The notes beneath the pieces are model-generated. The model was given only the letters and a program-made list of their open reading frames with translations, did not search any database and had not been told where the DNA came from. The position numbers were made by a program, and so were the translations under genes. Positions 1 to 5,871 of a stretch of 9,744 nt of DNA are shown here, one piece after another. The number at the start of each line of letters is the position of its first letter. Position 1 is the first letter of the stretch. This DNA is from Tropicimonas sp047971885 (GTDB lineage Bacteria; Pseudomonadota; Alphaproteobacteria; Rhodobacterales; Rhodobacteraceae): NCBI RefSeq assembly GCF_047971885.1, contig NZ_JBKEAE010000070.1, positions 1 through 9,744 of the forward strand. The letters run 5' to 3'.

Positions 1-1
1 C

Positions 2-70
2 GCGAGCGCCGTCCTGCTGCTGATCGTCGGCTACATTCACGGATGGCTTGGCTATCCGGTATTCGGATGA
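2..70 (+). CDS. C-terminal end of a membrane protein (5'-truncated)
   Basis: The frame open from base 2 ends at the TGA at 68-70 and encodes 22 residues beginning ASAVLLLIVGYIHGW. A hydrophobic run (AVLLLIVGYI) followed by a short polar end (HGWLGYPVFG) looks like the last transmembrane helix of an integral membrane protein. The start lies outside the window, so the family cannot be named. The stop is only 4 bases before the ATG of the DUF1737 gene, so it is probably the preceding gene of the same operon as mch. The short length limits confidence that this is a real coding end. Confidence 0.55.
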   Translation, partial: ASAVLLLIVGYIHGWLGYPVFG

Positions 71-74
71 CCCC

Positions 75-278
75 ATGAAGATATACCGCTTTCTCACCGA
101 AGACGACACGTCGGCCTTCTGCCACAAGGTCACCCGCGCGCTGAACGAGGGCTGGCACCTGCATGGCGACCCGACCTATGCCTTCGACGCGGCGCGCGGC
201 ACGATGCGCTGCGGTCAGGCCGTGGTCAAGGACGTGACCGGCACCTATCACCCCGATCTCAAGCTGGGGGAACTCTGA
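75..278 (+). CDS. DUF1737 domain-containing small protein
   Basis: A 67-residue soluble protein. The pattern YRFLTEDD-x-x-AFCHKVTRALNEGWHLHGDPTYAFD, then a short turn and MRCGQAVVK (residues 4-52), is that of DUF1737, a small alpha/beta family of unknown biochemical role that often covers a whole short protein. I chose the ATG at 75 because it gives the usual family N-terminus (MKIYRFLT). An in-frame TTG at 48 would add nine residues and overlap the upstream gene. Neither start has a strong Shine-Dalgarno, so translational coupling to the upstream stop (68-70) is likely. The stop at 276-278 is 2 bases before the mch ATG, so the two are almost certainly co-transcribed. No function can be inferred beyond its persistent-looking placement beside a CoA-ester hydratase. 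Confidence 0.85.
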   Translation: MKIYRFLTEDDTSAFCHKVTRALNEGWHLHGDPTYAFDAARGTMRCGQAVVKDVTGTYHPDLKLGEL

Positions 279-280
279 GC

Positions 281-1312
281 ATGGCCAAGACGAATCCGGG
301 CCGGTTCTTCGAGGATTACCGGCTCGGAGAGACCATCACCCATGCCGTGCCGCGCACGCTTTCGGGCGGCGAACGCGCGCTTTACCACGCGCTCTATCCC
401 GACCGGCACGCGCTGGCCTCGTCCGACGCATTCGCCCGCACCTGCAGCCTGCCCGGGGCCCCGTTCAACGATCTGCTCACCTTTCATACGGTGTTCGGCA
501 AGACGGTTCCAGATATCTCGCTGAATGCGGTGGCCAACCTCGGCTATGCAGAGGGGCGCTTTCTGAAACCCGTCTATCCGGGCGACACGCTCGCCTCGGA
601 AAGCGAGGTGATCGGGCTCAGGCAGAATTCCAGCGGCAAGTCGGGCGTGGTATGGGTGCGCACCACCGGGCGCAACCAGAATGGCGAGCCGGTGCTGGAA
701 TATGTGCGCTGGGTCATGGTGCGCAAGGCCGATCCCGGCGCGCCGGCGCCCGAACCTGTCGTGCCCGTGCTGGCGCCGGTCCTTGAGCCGGGCAGGCTTG
801 CGATCCCCTGCGGGCTCGATTTCAGCCGGTACGATTTCACTTTGGCGGGAGAGCCGCATCGCTGGGGCGATTATGCGATCGGCGAGACGATCGATCACGT
901 CGACGGCGTGACCGTCGAGGAAGCCGAGCACATGATGGCGACCCGGCTGTGGCAGAACACCGCCAAGGTGCATTTCGACGCCACCTTCCGCCCCGACGGC
1001 AAACGGCTGATCTATGGCGGTCATGTCATATCGATGGCGCGCGCGCTGTCTTTCAACGGGCTGGCCAACGCCCAGATGATCGTCGGGCTGAACGCCGGGG
1101 CACATGCCAACCCCTGTTTCGCCGGCGATACCGTCAGGGCGTGGTCCGAGGTGCTGGACAAGGCCGAGACCGGCGCGCCGGGTGTCGGCGCGATCCGCCT
1201 GCGGCTGGTGGCGACCCGGGGCGGCGAGCCGTTCGCCCTGCTAGACAGCGATGGAAAATACCTGCCCGATGTGTTGCTCGATCTCGACTACTGGGCCCTG
1301 ATGCCGGTCTGA
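281..1312 (+). CDS. mch: mesaconyl-CoA hydratase (beta-methylmalyl-CoA dehydratase), double-hotdog MaoC family
   Basis: A 343-residue protein that I recognise as Mch. It interconverts mesaconyl-C1-CoA and (2R,3S)-beta-methylmalyl-CoA in the cytoplasm, a late step of the ethylmalonyl-CoA pathway for acetyl-CoA assimilation. Two MaoC-like hotdog halves are visible: residues about 8-148 (FFEDYRLGETITHAVPRTLSGGE to YVRWVMVRK) and about 191-335 (WGDYAIGETIDHVDGVTVEEAEHM, then YGGHVISMARALSFNG and NPCFAGDTVRAWSEV). They are joined by a proline-rich linker at 151-175. The length matches the known enzyme of Rhodobacter (from memory, 343 residues). The ATG at 281 is preceded by a GGGGGA ribosome-binding site near 266-271 and is 2 bases after the DUF1737 stop. 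The sdh operon follows in the same direction; the pathway's propionyl-CoA branch supplies succinate to it. A general MaoC dehydratase is the alternative call, but two-domain length, N-terminal motif and neighbours favour Mch. Confidence 0.88.
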   Translation: MAKTNPGRFFEDYRLGETITHAVPRTLSGGERALYHALYPDRHALASSDAFARTCSLPGAPFNDLLTFHTVFGKTVPDISLNAVANLGYAEGRFLKPVYPGDTLASESEVIGLRQNSSGKSGVVWVRTTGRNQNGEPVLEYVRWVMVRKADPGAPAPEPVVPVLAPVLEPGRLAIPCGLDFSRYDFTLAGEPHRWGDYAIGETIDHVDGVTVEEAEHMMATRLWQNTAKVHFDATFRPDGKRLIYGGHVISMARALSFNGLANAQMIVGLNAGAHANPCFAGDTVRAWSEVLDKAETGAPGVGAIRLRLVATRGGEPFALLDSDGKYLPDVLLDLDYWALMPV

Positions 1313-1345
1313 TCGCACCGAGGGGCGCCCCGGGCGCGACCAAGA

Positions 1346-1360
1346 TTGACCTGCGGTCAA
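1346..1360. promoter_or_regulatory. perfect inverted repeat, candidate operator upstream of sdhC
   Basis: TTGACC-TGC-GGTCAA is an exact two-fold symmetric 15-mer, the sort of site bound by a dimeric regulator. Its left arm TTGACC also resembles a -35 hexamer, but the sequence 17 bases further on (CATGGT at 1369-1374) is a poor -10. It resembles an FNR/CRP half-site pair (TTGAT-N4-ATCAA) except that the core differs and the spacing is one base longer, so I do not assign it to that family. It sits 34 bases after the mch stop and 209 bases before the sdhC start. The regulator is unknown. Confidence 0.4.
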
Positions 1361-1364
1361 ACGA

Positions 1365-1380
1365 TGGACATGGTTGGACA
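1365..1380 (+). repeat. TGGACA direct repeat at one helical turn
   Basis: Two copies of TGGACA, at 1365-1370 and 1375-1380, are separated by TGGT, so they repeat every 10 bases and face the same side of the DNA helix. They begin 4 bases after the 1346-1360 palindrome. Such phasing is common in binding sites for cooperative regulators, but a six-base repeat can arise by chance. Confidence 0.3.
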
Positions 1381-1488
1381 GGCAGAAAGGACGGACGCCG
1401 ATCATACCCGACCAGCCGGCAAACGCGAAGCGCCTGCGCGCTGCGGCGGCCGGCTCGCGCCAATAAGCCGCGCCGCGAACCCGGCGCA

Positions 1489-1517
1489 TTGGGCGTGACA
1501 CCGGCGCGGGACATACT
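1489..1517 (+). promoter_or_regulatory. weak sigma-70-like promoter candidate for sdhCDAB
   Basis: TTGGGC (1489-1494) and CATACT (1512-1517) are spaced by 17 bases and lie 53 bases before the sdhC ATG, a sensible place for a promoter. The -35 matches the consensus only in TTG, and the -10 matches four of six positions. It is offered as the best candidate close to sdhC, not as a confident call. Confidence 0.25.
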
Positions 1518-1569
1518 AGAACGGGAGCAAAGGCGGGCGCGCCCGCAACAACTGAAGGAGCCAGATCTC

Positions 1570-1965
1570 ATGGCAGACGTGAACCGGGCGAACCGCCCTA
1601 TGTCGCCCCACCTAACGATCTACAGAACCCACATTCTCATGGTAAGCTCGATCCTGATCCGGATCACCGGCAACGGGCTGACCGCGGGTATCGTCCTCGT
1701 CCTGTGGTGGCTGCTCGCCGCCGCCGCCGGGCCCGAGGTCTATGCCGCCAACATGGAATGGCTGACGGGCTGGTGGCTTGCCTATATTGTCTGGTTCGGC
1801 GTGATCTGGCTGCTTTGCTACCACATGCTGGGCGGCATCCGGCATATCATCTGGGACGAATCCGTCATGCTCGACCTGCCCACCGCCGAGAAACTGGGCT
1901 GGGCCATCGTCTTCGGTTCGGGCGTTCTGGCCGTGCTGATCTCGATCCTGCTGCTCATCGCCTGA
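1570..1965 (+). CDS. sdhC: succinate dehydrogenase cytochrome b556 subunit SdhC
   Basis: The larger membrane anchor of complex II: 131 residues, three transmembrane helices (about 23-53, 66-92 and 108-131). With SdhD it holds heme b and the ubiquinone site. The N-terminal signature RPMSPHLTIYRTHILMVSSILIRITG is typical. Aligned by eye with the E. coli subunit, Ser27 and Arg31 match its quinone-site residues, and His85 in YHMLGGIRH matches the heme ligand His84. The residue equivalent to E. coli His30 is Ile here. The ATG at 1570 has AAGGAG at 1555-1560. sdhD starts 14 bases after the stop. First gene of the sdhCDAB operon. Confidence 0.96.
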   Translation: MADVNRANRPMSPHLTIYRTHILMVSSILIRITGNGLTAGIVLVLWWLLAAAAGPEVYAANMEWLTGWWLAYIVWFGVIWLLCYHMLGGIRHIIWDESVMLDLPTAEKLGWAIVFGSGVLAVLISILLLIA

Positions 1966-1979
1966 CCCGGAGTTAAGCC

Positions 1980-2375
1980 ATGCACTACTATACCGACCGC
2001 AAACGCGCCGAGGGCAAGGGTTCGATCCGCCACGGTGCCGAGCACCAGCTCGAAGTCACCTACAGCTCCTATGCGATGACCGTGCTGGTCATCCTCTTCC
2101 TGTTCCGCATCGCCCCGCTGATCGGGGCTCCTTACGAAGTCGTCCTCGAAGGCGTGAACTCCGCCTTCAACGCCACGATCCTCGGTCTCTTCATCGTCAG
2201 CGCCACCTATCACTGGCGCTTCAACATCAAGAAGGTGTTCGAGGATTACGTACCCCATGGATGGGACTTCGCCGGGATGATCACCACCACCCTGCTCGGC
2301 TGGTTTTTCTGCGGCCTGGGGCTCTATTCCCTGGTCAAGATGTTGATTGCCGCCTCTTTGGGCGCCGCCGGCTGA
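1980..2375 (+). CDS. sdhD: succinate dehydrogenase hydrophobic membrane anchor subunit SdhD
   Basis: The second membrane anchor of complex II, 131 residues with a soluble basic N-terminus (about 1-27) and three transmembrane helices (about 29-50, 58-79 and 96-125). The motif SATYHWRFNIKKVFEDYVPHG places His78 twelve residues before Tyr90, the same spacing as the heme ligand His71 and quinone-site Tyr83 of E. coli SdhD; Asp89 also corresponds to E. coli Asp82. Loop and helix layout fit the family. A GGAG Shine-Dalgarno (1969-1972) precedes the ATG, and sdhA follows after 16 bases. Confidence 0.95.
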   Translation: MHYYTDRKRAEGKGSIRHGAEHQLEVTYSSYAMTVLVILFLFRIAPLIGAPYEVVLEGVNSAFNATILGLFIVSATYHWRFNIKKVFEDYVPHGWDFAGMITTTLLGWFFCGLGLYSLVKMLIAASLGAAG

Positions 2376-2391
2376 GCACTGGAGTAAAGAA

Positions 2392-4197
2392 ATGACCGCA
2401 TACGATCTTACACACCACAAATACGACGTGGTCGTCATCGGCGCCGGCGGCGCCGGGCTCCGGGCAACGCTTGGCATGGCCGAACAGGGGCTCAAGACCG
2501 CCTGTGTAACCAAGGTCTTCCCGACGCGCTCGCATACTGTCGCCGCCCAGGGCGGCATCGCCGCTTCGCTCGGCAACATGGGCCCGGACAACTGGCAATG
2601 GCACCTTTACGACACCGTCAAGGGGTCCGACTGGCTCGGCGATACCGACGCGATGGAATATATGGTCCGCGAGGCGCCCAAGGCCGTCTATGAGCTTGAG
2701 CATTACGGCGTTCCCTTCTCGCGCACCAAGGAGGGCCGCATCTATCAGCGCCCGTTCGGCGGACACACCACCGAATTCGGTGAAGGCCCCGCCGTTCAGC
2801 GCACCGCCGCCGCCGCCGACCGCACCGGGCACGCCATCCTGCACACGCTTTACGGCCAGTCGCTCAAGCACAAGGCCGAATTCTTCATCGAGTATTTCGC
2901 CACCGACCTGATCATGTCGGAAGACGGCGTCTGCCAGGGCGTTCTGGCGTGGAAACTCGACGACGGCACGCTGCATGTCTTCAACGCCAAGATGGTGGTG
3001 CTCGCCACCGGCGGGTATGGCCGCGCCTTCTTCTCCACGACCTCGGCCCACACCTGCACCGGCGACGGCAACGGGATGATCGCCCGCGCCGGCCTGCCGT
3101 TGCAGGACATGGAGTTCGTCCAGTTCCATCCGACCGGCATCTACGGCTCGGGTTGCCTGATCACCGAGGGCGCCCGCGGCGAGGGCGGATATCTGACCAA
3201 CTCCGAAGGCGAACGGTTCATGGAGCGCTACGCGCCCACCTACAAGGACCTCGCCAGCCGCGACGTGGTGAGCCGCTGCATGACGATCGAGATCCGCGAG
3301 GGTCGCGGTGTCGGCCCGAACAAGGACCACATCAACCTGCACCTCGATCACCTGCCCAGGGAAACGCTGGCCGAACGGCTGCCGGGCATCACCGAAAGCG
3401 CCGAGATCTTTGCCGGCGTCGATCTGACGAAAGAGCCGGTTCCGGTGCTTCCGACCGTCCACTACAACATGGGCGGCATTCCCACCAACTACTGGGGCGA
3501 GGTGCTGAACCCGACCGAGGACAACCCCGATGCCATCGCACCGGGGCTGATGGCGGTGGGCGAGGCGGCATGTGCCTCGGTGCACGGCGCCAACCGCCTG
3601 GGTTCCAACTCGCTGATCGATCTGGTGGTCTTCGGCCGCGCCGCCGCTATCCGGGCGGGAGAGATCGTCGATCCCGCGTCCCCGAACCACGAGATCAACC
3701 AGGTCAGCCTCGACGCGGCCATTGCCCGCTTCGAGCATTTCCGCAACGCCGACGGCGCCATCCCGACCGCCGAACTGCGCGGCGAGATGCAGCGGACGAT
3801 GCAGAACGACGCGGCAGTCTTCCGTACCGACAAGTCGCTGGCCGAGGGCGTCACCAAGATGATGACCGTGGCCGAGAAGGTCGACGATCTGAAGATCACC
3901 GACCGCTCGCTGGTCTGGAACAGCGATCTGATGGAAACGCTGGAGTTGACCAACCTCATGGCCTGCGCGATGGCGACCATCGTTTCGGCCGAGGCGCGCA
4001 AGGAAAGCCGCGGTGCGCATGCCTCCGAGGATCACCCCAACCGCGACGACGAGAACTGGCGCAAGCACACGCTGGCCTATGTCGCCGGTCCGCAGGTGAC
4101 GCTTCGCTACCGTCCGGTACATGTCGATCCGACGATCCCGCCAGAAGAGGGCGGAATCGATCCCGCGCGGATCGCGCCGAAGGCACGGGTCTACTGA
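2392..4197 (+). CDS. sdhA: succinate dehydrogenase flavoprotein subunit SdhA
   Basis: The catalytic subunit of complex II, 601 residues, which oxidises succinate to fumarate at a covalently bound FAD on the cytoplasmic face. The dinucleotide-binding GAGGAG is at residues 17-22. The FAD-linking histidine is His48 in RSHTVAAQGG. The active-site set is complete: His246 (FHPTG), Arg290 (SRD), His357 (HYNMGGIPT) and Arg402 (GANRLGSNSL), equivalent to E. coli His242, Arg286, His354 and Arg399. The C-terminal helical domain ends with the conserved SRGAHASEDHPNRDDENW. The ATG at 2392 has GGAG at 2381-2384; an earlier in-frame ATG at 2347 lies inside sdhD and is unlikely. Full length with no visible damage. 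Confidence 0.98.
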   Translation: MTAYDLTHHKYDVVVIGAGGAGLRATLGMAEQGLKTACVTKVFPTRSHTVAAQGGIAASLGNMGPDNWQWHLYDTVKGSDWLGDTDAMEYMVREAPKAVYELEHYGVPFSRTKEGRIYQRPFGGHTTEFGEGPAVQRTAAAADRTGHAILHTLYGQSLKHKAEFFIEYFATDLIMSEDGVCQGVLAWKLDDGTLHVFNAKMVVLATGGYGRAFFSTTSAHTCTGDGNGMIARAGLPLQDMEFVQFHPTGIYGSGCLITEGARGEGGYLTNSEGERFMERYAPTYKDLASRDVVSRCMTIEIREGRGVGPNKDHINLHLDHLPRETLAERLPGITESAEIFAGVDLTKEPVPVLPTVHYNMGGIPTNYWGEVLNPTEDNPDAIAPGLMAVGEAACASVHGANRLGSNSLIDLVVFGRAAAIRAGEIVDPASPNHEINQVSLDAAIARFEHFRNADGAIPTAELRGEMQRTMQNDAAVFRTDKSLAEGVTKMMTVAEKVDDLKITDRSLVWNSDLMETLELTNLMACAMATIVSAEARKESRGAHASEDHPNRDDENWRKHTLAYVAGPQVTLRYRPVHVDPTIPPEEGGIDPARIAPKARVY

Positions 4198-4337
4198 TGC
4201 TGTCCCGGCGCGCACGCCCTACTGTCAGAACACGGGCTCCGGCCCGTGCGCGCGCGCGCCGGCAATGTCACCAGCCCGCAACGACAACCCCACGCCACGC
4301 GGTCGCGCCACGCGCCACCCGCAGCATGCCGAGGTGA
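4197..4337 (+). CDS. small arginine-rich open frame between sdhA and sdhB (uncertain)
   Basis: A 46-codon frame whose ATG shares its A with the sdhA stop (TGATG at 4195-4199) and whose TGA at 4335-4337 lies inside the sdhB ribosome-binding site, so it fills the sdhA-sdhB gap almost exactly. The product would be very basic: 13 Arg, no Lys, no Asp or Glu, beginning MLSRRARPTVRTRAPARARA. It has no recognisable domain, no signal peptide and no membrane segment. Its third codon positions are about 72% G or C, lower than I would expect of the flanking genes, and GC-rich DNA easily gives Arg/Ala/Pro-rich frames. The layout suggests translational coupling from sdhA to sdhB, whether or not the peptide has a function. 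No Shine-Dalgarno of its own is evident. Confidence 0.3.
   Translation: MLSRRARPTVRTRAPARARARRQCHQPATTTPRHAVAPRATRSMPR
4231..4248 (+). other. hairpin in the sdhA-sdhB gap
   Basis: CACGGGC and GCCCGTG form a perfect 7-bp stem with a four-base TCCG loop. It has no following T-run, so termination before sdhB is unlikely. A role in transcript processing or stability, setting the sdhA:sdhB ratio, is possible but unproven. Directly after it, 4246-4259 is an alternating purine-pyrimidine GC run. Confidence 0.4.
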
Positions 4338-4340
4338 GAG

Positions 4341-5126
4341 ATGACTCAATTTTCACTTGTTCTTCCCCAGAACTCCCGGATCAAGACGGGCAAGACCTGG
4401 CCCAGGCCGGAAGGCGCCACGAATGTCCGCAAGTTCCAGATCTATCGCTGGAATCCCGATGACGGGAAAAATCCCCAGATCGATACCTATTTCATCGACC
4501 TCGACAAATGCGGGCCGATGATTCTCGACGCGCTGATCAAGATCAAGGACGAGATCGACCCGACCCTGACCTTCCGCCGCTCCTGCCGCGAGGGCATCTG
4601 CGGCTCCTGCGCGATGAACATCAACGGGATCAACAAGCTGGCCTGCATCTGGGGCATCAGCGAACAGAAGGGTGACATCAAGATCTATCCCCTGCCGCAC
4701 ATGTCGGTCGTCAAGGATCTGGTGCCTGACCTGACACTGTTCTACGCCCAGCACGCCGACATCATGCCGTGGCTCGAAACCAAGACCCCCGCCCCGGAGA
4801 AGGAATGGCTCCAGTCGCCCGAGGATCGCGCCAAGCTCGACGGGCTTTACGAATGCGTCCTGTGCGCATCCTGCACCGCGTCCTGCCCCGCCTATTGGTG
4901 GACCGGCGACCGGTATCTCGGCCCGGCCGCGTTGCTGAACGCGCTGCGCTGGATGGTCGACAGCCGCGACGAGGCGACGGGCGAGCGTATCGACAATGTC
5001 GAGGATCCCTACAAGCTCTACCGCTGTCACGTCATCATGAACTGCACCCAGACCTGCCCGAAGGGGCTGAACCCCGGCAAGGCGATCGCTGATATCCGCC
5101 TGCTGGCACAGGCCCGCCTGCACTGA
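4341..5126 (+). CDS. sdhB: succinate dehydrogenase iron-sulfur subunit SdhB
   Basis: The electron-transfer subunit of complex II, 261 residues, which passes electrons from the SdhA flavin to ubiquinone in the membrane anchor. All three cluster sites are intact: [2Fe-2S] by Cys82, Cys87, Cys90 and Cys102 (SCREGICGSC...AC); [4Fe-4S] by Cys172, Cys175, Cys178 and Cys239; [3Fe-4S] by Cys182, Cys229 and Cys235. The quinone-site neighbours Pro183, Trp187 and His230 are present. The ATG at 4341 follows a strong Shine-Dalgarno GAGGTGA (4331-4337). A 143-base gap separates it from sdhA, unlike the 14-16 bases elsewhere in the operon. Last gene of the unit. Confidence 0.98.
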   Translation: MTQFSLVLPQNSRIKTGKTWPRPEGATNVRKFQIYRWNPDDGKNPQIDTYFIDLDKCGPMILDALIKIKDEIDPTLTFRRSCREGICGSCAMNINGINKLACIWGISEQKGDIKIYPLPHMSVVKDLVPDLTLFYAQHADIMPWLETKTPAPEKEWLQSPEDRAKLDGLYECVLCASCTASCPAYWWTGDRYLGPAALLNALRWMVDSRDEATGERIDNVEDPYKLYRCHVIMNCTQTCPKGLNPGKAIADIRLLAQARLH

Positions 5127-5175
5127 GCCTTCGGTTCACGCACAAATCGTCCGCCGGACCGGCGTAAAGACTGGC

Positions 5176-5207
5176 ATGTGGCCGCCCCGGAACCGGGGCC
5201 GCCATGT
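5176..5207. terminator. long GC-rich hairpin between convergent sdhB and GNAT genes
   Basis: The left arm ATGTGGCCGCCCCGG and right arm CCGGGGCCGCCATGT around a central AA pair over almost their whole length, with one C-C mismatch and two G-U pairs. It starts 50 bases after the sdhB stop and ends 88 bases before the GNAT stop on the other strand, so it could serve both transcripts. There is no T-run on the plus strand, which is common in GC-rich bacteria but lowers certainty. A smaller symmetric element, CGCCGG-A-CCGGCG, sits just upstream at 5152-5164. Confidence 0.6.
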
Positions 5208-5294
5208 CATAGGGGGTGCCGGTTTTCCGGCAGCATCGCGGTTCAGCCGGCCCTGACAATCTGATCGCCCCATTGGCATCGGGCCCGCGACCGG

Positions 5295-5798
5295 TCACAT
5301 GGAGCGCGAACGCCCCGGGCGCGCCGCTCCGGACGAAGCGCGTGCCACCGGCCCGGTAATGCCGCGCCAGTCTCCAACGCCCAGAACGCGATCGGGGTTG
5401 GTGGGCGGTGGCATGACAACGGCGTCGAGGCGGACAAAGCCGAAACGGCCATAATAGGGCGCGTCGCCGACCAGAAGCATGCGGCGCCAGCCGGTCTCGC
5501 CGGCGCGGCGTATGACCTCGCGGATCATCATGCCGCCCAGACCCTCGCCCTGATGTGTGGGATGCACCGCCACCGGTCCAACCAGCGCCGCCGGATGGCC
5601 CGCCACATCGACCGGCCAGACCCGGATCGCACCGGCGACGATACCGTCCTCGCGCGCGACAAGGCACAACCGGGAAACGGGTTCGATCCCCTCGCGCAGA
5701 CGATAGGACGAAAGCGCCGTGCGCCCGGGCGCAAAACACTTGTCGAGCAGGGCCTCGACCTCCCACCAATCCTCTGCCCGTTCTTCCCCGAGGTTCAC
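5295..5798 (-). CDS. GNAT family N-acetyltransferase (YhbS-like)
   Basis: A 167-residue acetyltransferase of the GNAT fold, which transfers an acetyl group from acetyl-CoA to an unknown amine. The acetyl-CoA pyrophosphate loop is Q83-G-E-G-L-G88 within LVGPVAVHPTHQGEGLGGM, and LLVGDAPYYGRFGF (108-121) is typical of the YhbS-like group. The early motif LLDKCFAPGRTALSSYRLREG also fits. I chose the GTG at 5798 because it places the first helix at the usual distance. The frame stays open up to an ATG at 5873, but that would overlap the start of the divergent flavin reductase gene. The GTG has only a weak GC-rich Shine-Dalgarno. After GITGPVAR (147-153) the sequence turns to a low-complexity Ser/Gly/Arg tail, which may be a poorly conserved end or the result of a frameshift. 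The substrate cannot be told from the sequence. Confidence 0.82.
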   Translation of the reverse strand: MNLGEERAEDWWEVEALLDKCFAPGRTALSSYRLREGIEPVSRLCLVAREDGIVAGAIRVWPVDVAGHPAALVGPVAVHPTHQGEGLGGMMIREVIRRAGETGWRRMLLVGDAPYYGRFGFVRLDAVVMPPPTNPDRVLGVGDWRGITGPVARASSGAARPGRSRSM

Positions 5799-5871
5799 CC
5801 GACCGCCCCGCCATTCACGCTGGAAACACTGTTTTTTCAGCGATAGTTGTTTCGGAAAGGAGACACCAGCC
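5799..5871. promoter_or_regulatory. divergent intergenic region, GNAT and flavin reductase genes
   Basis: These 73 bases separate two divergent starts and must hold at least one promoter for each direction unless the GNAT start is further upstream. They are more AT-rich than their surroundings at 5821-5853, including a T6 run at 5832-5837 flanked by CTG and CAG. No -35/-10 pair with proper spacing stands out on either strand. The strong Shine-Dalgarno of the flavin reductase gene (AAAGGAG, 5856-5862) is at its right end. Confidence 0.4.

Larger units (their letters stand above)
1313..1569 (+). promoter_or_regulatory. mch-sdhC intergenic region, likely sdh operon promoter region
   Basis: A 257-base gap with no convincing gene, in an otherwise tightly packed stretch. 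It probably carries the sdhCDAB promoter and its controls. From 5' to 3' it holds a GC-rich symmetric element at 1325-1337 (GCGCCC-C-GGGCGC) that might weakly end the mch transcript but lacks a T-run; the palindrome at 1346-1360; a pair of TGGACA repeats at 1365-1380; and a poor promoter-like pair at 1489-1517. The sdhC Shine-Dalgarno AAGGAG is at 1555-1560, 9 bases before its ATG. The transcription start cannot be fixed by eye. Confidence 0.55.

Noticed and set aside
248..1105. A 285-codon minus-strand frame opposite mch
   Set aside because: Antisense shadow of mch with no domain signature or Shine-Dalgarno.
1325..1337. GC-rich symmetric element after mch as a terminator
   Set aside because: No T-run follows, and the 1-base centre leaves only about four stable pairs around a practical loop. 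It is mentioned in the intergenic entry but not called as a terminator.
1346..1374. TTGACC as a -35 with a -10 at 1369-1374 for sdh
   Set aside because: The would-be -10 (CATGGT) matches poorly and the leader would be about 190 bases. The symmetry of the site is better explained as an operator.
2949..4196. Long plus-strand frame in another phase inside sdhA
   Set aside because: Arg-rich out-of-frame reading of sdhA. Only its last 46 codons, beyond the sdhA stop, are kept as an uncertain small frame.
2335..4215. A 626-codon open frame on the minus strand opposite sdhA
   Set aside because: It mirrors sdhA almost end to end; high third-position GC in sdhA removes stops from this antisense frame. 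The translation is His/Arg/Gly-rich with no recognisable domain, while sdhA has every catalytic residue.
5035..5814. A 259-codon minus-strand frame through the sdhB end and the GNAT gene
   Set aside because: It runs across the terminator hairpin and overlaps the GNAT gene in another phase; its composition is Arg/Gly-rich with no family resemblance.
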